Shown here piece after piece: positions 22,783 through 32,287 of a stretch of DNA of 36,231 nt (within the stretch, counting starts at the first letter, position 1; each line of letters begins with the position of its first letter). Source of the DNA: Duganella sp. CF458. GTDB lineage: Bacteria > Pseudomonadota > Gammaproteobacteria > Burkholderiales > Burkholderiaceae_D. The position numbers and the translations under genes are program-made. The notes under the pieces are model-generated. The model saw nothing but the letters and a program-made list of their open reading frames with translations, made no database searches and had not been told where the DNA came from. The DNA lies in contig NZ_FOOF01000028.1 of NCBI RefSeq assembly GCF_900113115.1, forward strand, positions 1 to 36,231, read 5' to 3'.

Positions 22783-24315
22783 TCATTGGCGCGGCAGGCC
22801 ATGCAGGCGCGGCCAGCCCAGGCGGAACATCAGCAGCGCCAACGGCAGCACTGCCAGGTGGAACAGCAGGCTGGCGCCGGAAGCGGCAGCCGGATTGAGC
22901 ACACCCTGCCCCTGCACGCCCAGGTAGACCAGCACGCAGGCCAGCAATTCGAAGGGGCGTTCGCTGCCGCTGAGCGCGCCCAGCGCCATGGCGCCGGCCG
23001 GCAGCGACAGCGCCGACAGCAGCAGGCCCGCAGCCAGGGCCGGTTCGGCCAGCGCGCGCAGCAGGGCCGGCGCTACGGCCAGCAACGCCAGCCAGACCAG
23101 CGCCAGCCAGCGCGCCAGCGGCACGCGCCAGCGCGCACCCGGTGCGCTGAGGACGATGCCGGCGCTGCCGGCCTCGCGCTCCAGCAGCGGGGCGCGGGCA
23201 AATATATCCAGCAGCAAGACCCAGGCCGCCAGCACGGCCCAGCCTGCGGCCTGCGCATCGCCGCCCAGTTGGCCGGCCCACGCGGCGAGGACGGCAGCCC
23301 ACCACCAGCCAGGCCGCTGGCGCAGCGGCATTTCGACTTCGGCGGCAAACGTCGTGCCCAGCCGGCCGCGCCGCACGCTGCGCAGCAGCCATTGCAGCAA
23401 GGCCAGGCGGCGCCCGCCCTGCGCTTGCGGCGAGCCGCCCGGCGTCGCGCGTCGTGCCAGGCGGTTGACCAGCGGCGCCGCCAGCAGCACGCCGGCCAGG
23501 GACAGGCCCAGCCAGGCAGCGCGGCCGCCGACTTCGCCGGCGCTCGGTTGCCAGGATGGCCAGGCAAAACGCTGCACCGGCCGTTCGCCCAGGCCGCAGC
23601 CCAGGCAGATGCGGGCGTCGGCCGGGGCCGCCGGCTGGCGTTGCAGCGCCGCCTGGAACAGCCCGATGCCGCGCGGATCGCCCAACCCGCCGGCCGGCGC
23701 GCCGCCCTGCTGGCTGGCCACCGATGCGACCAGCAACAAGACCCACAACACGAAATACACGACATTGCCGCCGGTGCGGCGCAACCAGGGCAGCAAGTCG
23801 AACCACACCGCCAGCGTGGCCGTCAGCGCCAGTGAAGGCAGGGCCAGCAGCAGGGCCGGCTTGAGCAATTCCCCCAGCCGCAGCGCCGGCTCTTCGGCGC
23901 GCGCCCATTGGGCCAGCACGCCCACCAGCAGCTGCACGCCCAGCAGCAGGGCAAACACCAGCAGGTGGCTGCTCCATTTGGCCAGCACATAGGCCGGACG
24001 GCTCAGCGGCGTCACCTCCAGCAGTTGCCAGACGCCGCTGTCGATATCGCGCCGGATGGTGCCGCGCACCAGGTAGAAACCGACCAGCGAAACCCAGGTG
24101 GCCAGCATGCCCAGCACCATGCCGATCCAGGCGCTGGAATAGCTGCCGCGCTGGTGGCCGTCCAGGCCGAGGATGATGTAGCCGGCCGAGGCCGGCGGCA
24201 GGCAGAGCCAGGTGAGCGCGGCGGCGCCACCCAGCACGGCCAGGAAGGCGCGCGTGCGGACCCGCTCCAGCAGGTCGGCGCGCACGATGGCGGCAAAGCG
24301 GCGCAAGCTTTCCAT
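22783..24315 (-). CDS. ABC-2-type transporter permease
   Basis: This is a 510-residue integral membrane protein with about ten to twelve hydrophobic helices. It starts MESLRRFAAIVRADLLERVRTR, the typical amphipathic N-terminus of an ABC-2 permease, followed by a large extracytoplasmic loop and a GTIRRDIDSGVWQLLEVTPLSR segment characteristic of this superfamily. The ATG at 24315 follows the ATPase stop by a single base (TGAGATG), which fixes the start; the open frame runs further upstream but overlaps the ATPase gene in another frame. A CLGC pair in the loop near residue 240 is unusual. With the preceding ATPase it should form an exporter with the permease probably as a dimer or pseudo-dimer. 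The substrate is unknown. Confidence 0.85.
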   Translation of the reverse strand: MESLRRFAAIVRADLLERVRTRAFLAVLGGAAALTWLCLPPASAGYIILGLDGHQRGSYSSAWIGMVLGMLATWVSLVGFYLVRGTIRRDIDSGVWQLLEVTPLSRPAYVLAKWSSHLLVFALLLGVQLLVGVLAQWARAEEPALRLGELLKPALLLALPSLALTATLAVWFDLLPWLRRTGGNVVYFVLWVLLLVASVASQQGGAPAGGLGDPRGIGLFQAALQRQPAAPADARICLGCGLGERPVQRFAWPSWQPSAGEVGGRAAWLGLSLAGVLLAAPLVNRLARRATPGGSPQAQGGRRLALLQWLLRSVRRGRLGTTFAAEVEMPLRQRPGWWWAAVLAAWAGQLGGDAQAAGWAVLAAWVLLLDIFARAPLLEREAGSAGIVLSAPGARWRVPLARWLALVWLALLAVAPALLRALAEPALAAGLLLSALSLPAGAMALGALSGSERPFELLACVLVYLGVQGQGVLNPAAASGASLLFHLAVLPLALLMFRLGWPRLHGLPRQ

Positions 24316-24316
24316 C

Positions 24317-25242
<926 letters not shown>

Positions 25243-25246
<4 letters not shown>

Positions 25247-28200
25247 GCCTCCCCGGCCGCAGCTGCCGCGCCAGCCTCGGTATCCGTCCCAGTCCCCGAC
25301 ACGGCCTGGCGCAGCGGCGCAAACTTGCGCCGGCTCCATAGCAGCAGGTCGTCCATATAGGTAAACACCACCGGAATCACCAGCAGGCTCAGGATCGTCG
25401 ACGTCAGCAGGCCGCCGATCAGCGCCACCGCCATCGGCGCGCGGAAGCTGGGGTCGGCGCCTAGGCCAAGCGCCACCGGCAGCATGCCGGCACCCATCGC
25501 CACCGTGGTCATGATCACCGGCTGCGAACGGTTGCGGCAGGCTTCCAGCAGGGCCGCGACACGCTCCAGCCCCTGCTCGCGCCGCACCCGGATCGCGTAA
25601 TCGACCAGCAGGATCGAGTTCTTGGCCGAGATTCCCATCAGCATCAGCAGGCCCAGCATCGACGGCATCGACAGCGCATGCCCGGTCAGCAGCAGCGCGC
25701 CGAAGGCGCCGCCCAGCGACAGCGGCAGCGCCGCCATCACCGTCACCGGCTGCAGGAAGCCGCGGAACAGCAGCACCAGCACCATGTAGACGCACAGGAT
25801 GCCGATGCCAACCGCCAGCAGGAAGCTGTTGCGCAGTTCGGCCTGGCGCTCCATATCGCCTTGGCGCACGCGCTTGACGTTGGACGGCAAGGCCTTCATG
25901 GCCGGCAGGTCGAGGATCTGGTCGAACACTTCGTCGCCGTCGCGGCCCTGCAGCTCGACGTGCACCAGCACCTTGCGGATGCGGTCATAGCGCTCGATGC
26001 GCGCCGGCGCGCTGTCCAGGCGCAGCTCGGCCACCGAGGACAGCGGCACATTGCCCTGCTTGCCCGGCACGCTCAGGCGCGCCAGCGCCGCCAGGTCGCT
26101 GCGGGTGGCCTGCGGCAGGCGCACCCGGATCGGCAGCTGGCGGTCCGGCAGGTTCAGCTTGGCCAGGTACTGGTCGTAGTCGCCGGCGGTGGCCACGCGC
26201 AGCGTGTCGCCGATGGCATCGGCCGTCACGCCAAGGTCGGCGGCACGCGCAAAGTCCGGCGTCACGATCACTTCCGGGCGCGCCAGGCTGATATTCGAGT
26301 ACACGCTGCCCAGCCCGGGCAGGGTGCGCACCGCCGCCTCCACGTCGCGCACCGCATTGCGCAGCGATTCCGGGTCGTCGGACGCGAGCATGAAGCTGAT
26401 CTCGTGGCCGTCATCGCCGTCGCCCACCGTGACGCGGGCGCCGGGCAGCGCAGCCAGCGCCTTGCGCAGCGCGGCGTTGACTTCGACCTGGTGGCGCCGG
26501 CGTTCGGCGCGCGGCTTCAGGCTGACCTGCAGGTCGGCGAAACGCAGCCCGCCGGCGCCGACGTGGGCGTAGACCTGCACCACGTCCGGGTCCTGGCGCA
26601 GCAGCGCGCGCGCGCTTTCGGCGGCGGCGCGGGTGTCGGCCAGGGTGCTGCCTGGCGGCAGTTCCAGCGCCACATTGGTGGTCTTGCCGTCCGCCGGCGG
26701 GATGAAGTCGCCCGGCAGCGATGCCGCCATCACCAGTGACACCAGCATGAACAGGGCCGACAGGCCGAGCGTGGTCTTGCGCCGACGCAGGCACCATTGG
26801 ACGGCGCGCAGGTAAGGCGCCATCCAGCGGCTTTCGCGCGGCGTGTGCAAGACCGGCCGCAACAGGTAGGCCGCCATCATCGGCGTCAGCAGGCGCGCCA
26901 CCAGCAGCGAAGCCAGCACCGCGATCGAGGCGGTCCAGCCGAACTGGCGGAAGTACTGGCCCACGATATCGTTCAGGAAGGCGGTCGGCAGGAACACCGC
27001 CACCAGGGTCAGCGTGGTGGCCACCACGGCCAGCCCGATCTCCTCGGCCGCGTCGAGCGCGGCTTGCAGCGGGCTCTTGCCCATGCGCACGTGGCGCATG
27101 ATGTTTTCGATCTCGACGATGGCGTCGTCGACCAGGATGCCGATCACCAGCGCCAGCGACAGCAGGGTCACCATGTTCAGGGTAAAGCCCAGCAGGTGGA
27201 TCGCCAGGAAGGTCGGCAGCACCGACAGCGGCAGGGCCAGCGCCGAAATCACGGTGGCGCGGCCGTCGCGCAGGAAGAACCAGACCACCAGCACCGTCAA
27301 CAGTGCGCCCTCGTACAGCAGGTTCATCGAGCCGCGGTAGTTTTCCTGCACCGTGTCGACCTTGTTCAGGCTCTCGCGGAACTGCACCGTGCGGTGCTCG
27401 GCCTGCAGCTTGGCGACAGCGGCGCGCACCGCGGCGGCCACCTGTACGTCGCTGGCGCCGGGATTGCGCATCACCTCGAAGGCCACCACCGGTTTACCGT
27501 CCAGCAAGACCACGCTGCGCGGCTCCGCATGGCCGTCGCTGACGCGCGCCACCTGGTCCAGCCGCACCCGGCGCCCGTCCGGCAGCACCAGGTCCATGGC
27601 CGCCAGCTCGTCGACGCCGCGTACCGTGCCCAGCGTGCGCACCATCTGGGTGGTGCCGCCGATATCGGCCAGTCCGCTTGGCGCTTCGCGCTGCATGCGC
27701 TGCAGCTGGGCCGACACGGCCGCCGCCGACACGTTCAGCGCCGCCATGCGCACCGGATCGAGCTCGATCAGCACTTCGCGGTTGACGCCGCCCACCCGCT
27801 GCACCTGGCCGACGCCGGCCACCTGCATCAGGGCGCGCGCCACGCTGCTGTCGACCAGCCAGGACAACTCCTCCTGGCTCATGCGCTCGGCGCTCAGGGT
27901 ATAGGTCAGCACGGCGGTGACGCCGGCGTCGCCCACCTTGCCGATCACCGGGTCGCGCAGCTCGGCCGGCATGTCGCTGCGTACGCGGGCAATGGCATCG
28001 CGCACCTCGTTGACCGCTTCATTGACGTTGCGGCCCAGGCGGAATTCGACCGAGGTCGAGACCAGGCCGTCGTTGATGGTGCTGGAGATATGCCGCACGA
28101 AAGGGATGGTGGCGATCGCGTTTTCCATCTTGCGCGCCACCTCGGTTTCCAGCTGGGCCGGCGAGGCGCCCGGCAGGGCCGCCGTGACCAGCACCACCGG

Positions 28201-28326
28201 CACGTCGATGTCGGGCGTATCCTGCACCGGCGTGAGGTGGAAGGCGGCCAGGCCACACAGCACCAGCAGCACGAACAGCAGCACGGCCGGCAGCGGATTG
28301 CGGATCGAATATCGGGACAGGTTCAT
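25243..28326 (-). CDS. RND-family efflux pump, inner-membrane component
   Basis: This is a 1,027-residue proton-driven pump, the normal size for HAE-type RND transporters. The N-terminus MNLSRYSIRNPLPAVLLF is typical. The fourth transmembrane segment carries the proton-relay aspartates in GILVDDAIVEIEN, and the second half shows RGFLQPVTVMAALPLSLGGAFGALLLTG and GISAKNSILLVDYAIRVR. Large periplasmic loops follow TM1 and TM7. I chose the ATG at 28326 (AGGAG 10 bases upstream); an upstream Met at 28374 would overlap the adaptor gene. With the adaptor and outer-membrane factor genes before it, it makes a complete tripartite pump. RND pumps of this kind (PseABC in P. syringae) export lipopeptides, so the NRPS product is the obvious candidate cargo. 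Confidence 0.96.
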
Positions 28327-28339
28327 GCTTGCCGCACTC

Positions 28340-29500
28340 CTAGTTGAGGCCGCGCGCGGCGCTGCCGCCGGCATCGATGGTAGCGGCCGTAGCGGCCACG
28401 CGGGCCGCCGCCACCACGCGCACGCGGTCGCCGTCGTTCAGGAAACCGGCGCCCTGCGCCACCAGCAGCGCGGCCGGTGGCAGCGCGCCCTTGACTTCGA
28501 CCCGCTCGCCGACGCGACGGCCGGTATCGACCTTGGTGCGCGCTACCTTGCCGCTGCCGTCGATCGCGAACACGTAGCTGCTGCCGTCGCGCGTGACCAC
28601 CGCGCTTTGCGGCACCGTCAGGGCCGGGCTGGTGCCCAGCTGGAAGGCGCCGCTGGCAAACAGGCCAGCATGCAGGCGCGCATCGGCCGGCAGGTCGACG
28701 TACACCAGCGCATTGCGCGTGGCCGGGTCGATCGACGGCGCGCGCGCCCTGACCCTGCCCGTCACGCTGGCGCCGTTGGTGGCCTGCACCCGCACCGGCT
28801 GGCCGGGCTCGATGCGCGACAGCGCATCGGCCGGCACTTCGGCACGCCATTCGAGGCGGTTGGCGCGGATCAGGCGGAACAGTTCCTGGCCCTGGCCGGG
28901 CACCGCACCGACCGTGGCGCTGCGCGCCGAGATGGTGCCGTCGTCGTCGGCCACCACTTCGGTCTGGCGCAGCCGCAACTGGTCGATCCTGAGCCGGGCC
29001 TGGGCCGACGCCACCCGCGCCCGCGCGCTGCGCTCGAGCATCAGGTACTGGTTGCTCTGCTGGCCACTGAGGGCGCCGCTGCTGGCCAGCAGGCGTGCCC
29101 CGTCGGCATTGGCGCCGGCTTCGGCCAGCGCGGCGCGCGCCTCTTCCAGCGCGGCTTCCTGCTGCGCCACTTCGGCCGCCACCGTCTCACTCTGGAAGCG
29201 CGCCAGCACCTGTCCCTTGCGCACCGCGTCGCCCACATTGACCCGCACCTCGGCCAGGCGCAGCCCGCCCAGCTCGCTGCCCACCACCGCTTCCTGCCAC
29301 GCCGCCACGCTGCCGTTGGCGCCCAGCTCCTGGGCCCACTCGGCCGGCTCGGCCTTGCCGGCGGTGACGGTCAACACCGTGGCCGGCGCCGCGGCTGCCG
29401 CAGGCGGGGCGTTGTCGCCGCCGCTGGCCGCGACCAGGCCGGCCACCCCGGCCACCGCCACGGCCGCCAGGCCCAGCTTCTTCATATGCTTGAATTTCAT
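28340..29500 (-). CDS. RND efflux periplasmic adaptor (membrane fusion protein)
   Basis: This is a 386-residue adaptor linking the RND pump to the outer-membrane factor. An N-terminal export or anchor segment (LGLAAVAVAGVAGLVAAS) is followed by a lipoyl half-motif (GSVAAWQEAVVGSELGGLRLAEVRVNVGDAVRKGQVLA). An alpha-hairpin rich in Ala/Glu/Gln comes next (about 105-180), then the second lipoyl half (TEVVADDDGTISARSATVGAVPGQG) and beta-barrel and membrane-proximal domains. The ATG at 29500 has a good ribosome-binding site (GGAGGAGCGAGCA). It is followed after 13 bases by the pump gene and preceded after 20 bases by the outer-membrane gene. The order outer-membrane factor, adaptor, pump is less common than adaptor first. 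Confidence 0.95.
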   Translation of the reverse strand: MKFKHMKKLGLAAVAVAGVAGLVAASGGDNAPPAAAAAPATVLTVTAGKAEPAEWAQELGANGSVAAWQEAVVGSELGGLRLAEVRVNVGDAVRKGQVLARFQSETVAAEVAQQEAALEEARAALAEAGANADGARLLASSGALSGQQSNQYLMLERSARARVASAQARLRIDQLRLRQTEVVADDDGTISARSATVGAVPGQGQELFRLIRANRLEWRAEVPADALSRIEPGQPVRVQATNGASVTGRVRARAPSIDPATRNALVYVDLPADARLHAGLFASGAFQLGTSPALTVPQSAVVTRDGSSYVFAIDGSGKVARTKVDTGRRVGERVEVKGALPPAALLVAQGAGFLNDGDRVRVVAAARVAATAATIDAGGSAARGLN

Positions 29501-29520
29501 TGCTCGCTCCTCCAGATAAT

Positions 29521-30930
29521 TCAGGGGGCCGCCATGGCCGCTGCGCCGGCTTGCCAGCCGCCGCCCAAGGCCTTGTACAGCGCGATCCAGGCCAGCACGC
29601 GCTGCTGCTGCACGCCCAGCAGGGTCAGTTGCGCCGCCAGCGCGCTGCGGCGCGCATCTTCCAGCTCGAACATGCTGGCCGGGCCGGCCTTGTAACGTTC
29701 GCCGCTGGCGTGGAAGTAACGGTCATAGTCGCGCGCGGCGGACGCCGCGTCGGCTTCGCGCCGGCCGGCCGCGTCCAGCCGCACCAGCGCCTGCTCGGTT
29801 TCCCGTACGGCGGCGCGGGCGCGCTCGCGGTACAGGCCGGCCAGTTCGTCATAGCGCGCCTGCGCCCCGGCCTGCTCGGCGCGGCGCCGTCCGCCGTCGA
29901 ACAACGGCAGCGACAGCTGCGGCAGGACCGACCAGGTATCCAGGGCGCTGCTGCCGCCGGCCAGGCGCACCACGCCGATGCTGCCGCCCAGCGTCAGCTG
30001 CGGGTAGCGCGCGGCATGGGCCACGTTGACCTCGGCTGCCGCCGCCTGCAGTTCGGCCGACACGGCCGCCAGGTCGGGACGCTGCCCCAGTGCCACGGCG
30101 GGCACGGTATCGACCGCGATCGCGCGCGGGCGCGGCAGCGTGTCGCGCGGCGCCAGCAGCGCCTGCACCTGGGCTTCCGGCAGGCCGCTCAAGGCCACCA
30201 GCGACTTGAGCAGCACATCGCATTCGGCACGCTGTTCGGCAACCCGCTGGCGCGCGTCGGCGGCCGACGCTTCGCTCAGCATCACATCGGCATCCGAGCT
30301 GAAGCCGGCCTTGATCTTGAGGCGCGCCAGCTCGCTCGTCTTGTCGCGCGAGGCGGCGTCCTGCTCCAGCAGGCGCGCGGCGGCGCTGCAGGCACGATGG
30401 CCGACCACGTTGGCCGCCACTTCGGCCGCCAGCGACACCTGGGCCGCGCGCCATTCGGCCTGGCGCGCCTGCAGGCGCGCCTCGGCCGCCGCCACCGCCT
30501 GGCGGCGGCCGCCGAACAGATCGAGCTCCCAGCTGGCGTCGACGCTGCGGCTGACCGCATGGGTGATCACGGCCGGTTGGCCGCGCTGCTTCTGGCTGAA
30601 ACGTTCGCCGCGCAGGTTCAGGTCGGCGTTCGGCCAGCGCGCTGCGCCGCTGGCCTGCATGCCGGCGCGGGCCTGGGCGATGCGCGCCAGCGCCTGCTCC
30701 AGTTGCGGATGGCTGGCCTGCGCCGCCTCCACCAGTGCCAGCACGGCGGGGTCGTCGAACTGTCGCCACCAGCCGGCCAGTGCGGAGGCCGGCTGCGCCG
30801 CGCCGGCGGCCGGCAGCGGCGCCTGGAACCCCGGCGCCAGCTCCAGTGCCGGCGCTTTCTGGGTGGGACCGACGCTGCATGCCGCCAAGGCGGCCAGCGG
30901 CAGCGCCAGCAACAAAGGCTTACAGCGCAT
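29521..30930 (-). CDS. NodT-family outer-membrane efflux lipoprotein
   Basis: This is a 469-residue TolC-like outer-membrane channel of the NodT/OprM type. The leader MRCKPLLLALPLAALAAC carries a lipobox (Cys18). The body contains the two repeated OEP domains, with long Ala/Gln/Arg-rich helices (LVEAAQASHPQLEQALARIAQARAG and AGLYRERARAAVRETEQALVRLD) and the beta-strand motif WELDLFGGRRQAV. I chose the ATG at 30930, where the lipoprotein leader begins and GAGGTG lies 5 bases upstream; the frame is open further upstream inside the MFS gene. It overlaps the MFS stop by 11 bases and so is translated within the same operon. Confidence 0.94.
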   Translation of the reverse strand: MRCKPLLLALPLAALAACSVGPTQKAPALELAPGFQAPLPAAGAAQPASALAGWWRQFDDPAVLALVEAAQASHPQLEQALARIAQARAGMQASGAARWPNADLNLRGERFSQKQRGQPAVITHAVSRSVDASWELDLFGGRRQAVAAAEARLQARQAEWRAAQVSLAAEVAANVVGHRACSAAARLLEQDAASRDKTSELARLKIKAGFSSDADVMLSEASAADARQRVAEQRAECDVLLKSLVALSGLPEAQVQALLAPRDTLPRPRAIAVDTVPAVALGQRPDLAAVSAELQAAAAEVNVAHAARYPQLTLGGSIGVVRLAGGSSALDTWSVLPQLSLPLFDGGRRRAEQAGAQARYDELAGLYRERARAAVRETEQALVRLDAAGRREADAASAARDYDRYFHASGERYKAGPASMFELEDARRSALAAQLTLLGVQQQRVLAWIALYKALGGGWQAGAAAMAAP

Positions 30931-32287
30931 CCGGCACCTCGCTCTCGAATCGGTACAGGCGGCGGTGGGCCAGCGAGAACAGCGAGACCAGCGCGGCCAG
31001 CAAGCCGGCTGCCATGAACAGCAAGCCGACGCCGCGGCCCTTGCCGGTGCCGAACCAGGCGCCCACGCTCTCGTGCAGCAGGCCGCCCGGCAACAGGGCC
31101 GGTTCAAAGAAATGGTGGGCCAGCATGCCCCCCAGGAAGGCGCTGGCCGGCATCAGGGCCAGCGTCACCGCTTGCTGGAACGCGCCGAAACTGCCCTGGC
31201 GGTCGCGCGGCAGCTTGCGGCGCCACACGGCGGCCATGCAGCCGCCCAGGCAGGAGCTGCACAGCATCACCACCACGGCGGCGATGCACATCACCGGCAC
31301 CGTGTAGAAGTAGCCGGCGGCGGCGATGGCCAGGCCCTCGACCAGGTTGAAGCCCAGCACCAGCGGAGTCCATTGCTTGGGACCGCCCCATGCCACCATC
31401 ACCAGGCCGCTGCCCAGGATGCCGAAAGCACCGCAGGTGGTGACCCAGGCCAGCACTTGGGGCGAATAATTGGCCAGTACCATCGGCGAAATCATCACCA
31501 CCACCATGCCGGACAGGAAGGCGCCCATGCTGGTGTAGCCGTACAGGATCGCCAGCGTCGGACGGTCCAGCAGGTAGCGCAGCGACCATTGCAGGTCGCG
31601 GATGGCGCCGCGCGAGGCTTCCTTGCTGGCCTCCACCGAAGCCGAGGTGGCGGCGGCCGCCGCCGGGAAGCGCGCCAGCGCCAGGCCCATCAGCGCGAAG
31701 CCGAACGAAGCCACATCCAGCACCACGATGCCGGTGATGCCGATGGCAGCCAGCAGCGAGGCGGCCACCAGCGGCGCCGCCAGCTGGGCCATCGCGGTCG
31801 ACAGCTGGAACATGCCGCTGGCACGCCCGAACTGGCTCTTTGGCACCAGCACCGACACTGCCGCGTAGGCGGCCGGCGCCTGGAACGCCATGCTGACAGA
31901 CAGGATCACCTGCAGCACGTACAGCTGCCAGACCTGGAAGCGGTCAAGGTAGAACAGCAGGCCCATGCCGGCGGTACTGACCAGGGCCAGGGCTTCGCCG
32001 ATCATCAGCACGTACTTCTTGTTCCAGCGGTCGGCCATGCTGCCGGTCCACGGCATCAACAGCAGCGCCGGCAAGGTGGCGAACATGGTCAGCCGCGCAT
32101 AGTCGAGCACGGAGGCGGTCTGCTGGAACAGCCAGACCCCCACGGCGAACGAAGTCAGCATGGTGCCCAGGGTGGACACCAGCTGGCCGGCCCAGATCAG
32201 GTAGAAGGGCGTGCCGATCTTTTCCTGGACCGGCGGTTCCGGCGGCGCATCGACGGTGGAAATGGTTTGCGTCGTAGTCTGCATCAT
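30920..32287 (-). CDS. MFS transporter, probable peptide exporter
   Basis: This is a 455-residue major facilitator protein with about twelve hydrophobic helices. The N-terminal half has YLIWAGQLVSTLGTMLTSFAVGVWLFQQT and the MADRWNKKYVLMIGEAL loop, matching the typical motif A region between helices 2 and 3. MFS proteins of this sort often stand directly after NRPS genes. The start ATG at 32287 overlaps the stop of the NRPS gene (ATGA), with a second ATG at once after it, so the transporter is translationally coupled to the last synthetase. The stop overlaps the outer-membrane factor gene. The substrate is inferred from position to be the NRPS product or a shunt intermediate. Confidence 0.92.
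   Translation of the reverse strand: MMQTTTQTISTVDAPPEPPVQEKIGTPFYLIWAGQLVSTLGTMLTSFAVGVWLFQQTASVLDYARLTMFATLPALLLMPWTGSMADRWNKKYVLMIGEALALVSTAGMGLLFYLDRFQVWQLYVLQVILSVSMAFQAPAAYAAVSVLVPKSQFGRASGMFQLSTAMAQLAAPLVAASLLAAIGITGIVVLDVASFGFALMGLALARFPAAAAATSASVEASKEASRGAIRDLQWSLRYLLDRPTLAILYGYTSMGAFLSGMVVVMISPMVLANYSPQVLAWVTTCGAFGILGSGLVMVAWGGPKQWTPLVLGFNLVEGLAIAAAGYFYTVPVMCIAAVVVMLCSSCLGGCMAAVWRRKLPRDRQGSFGAFQQAVTLALMPASAFLGGMLAHHFFEPALLPGGLLHESVGAWFGTGKGRGVGLLFMAAGLLAALVSLFSLAHRRLYRFESEVPDAL

Noticed and set aside
19892..22927. Open frame of about 1,000 codons on the plus strand opposite the M28 peptidase
   Set aside because: Low-complexity His/Gln/Arg-rich translation typical of antisense frames in high-GC DNA; the minus strand codes for a clear peptidase with zinc ligands.
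26797..28347. Long plus-strand frame opposite the RND pump
   Set aside because: Shadow of the pump gene: His/Gln-rich, with no domain signature or ribosome-binding site.
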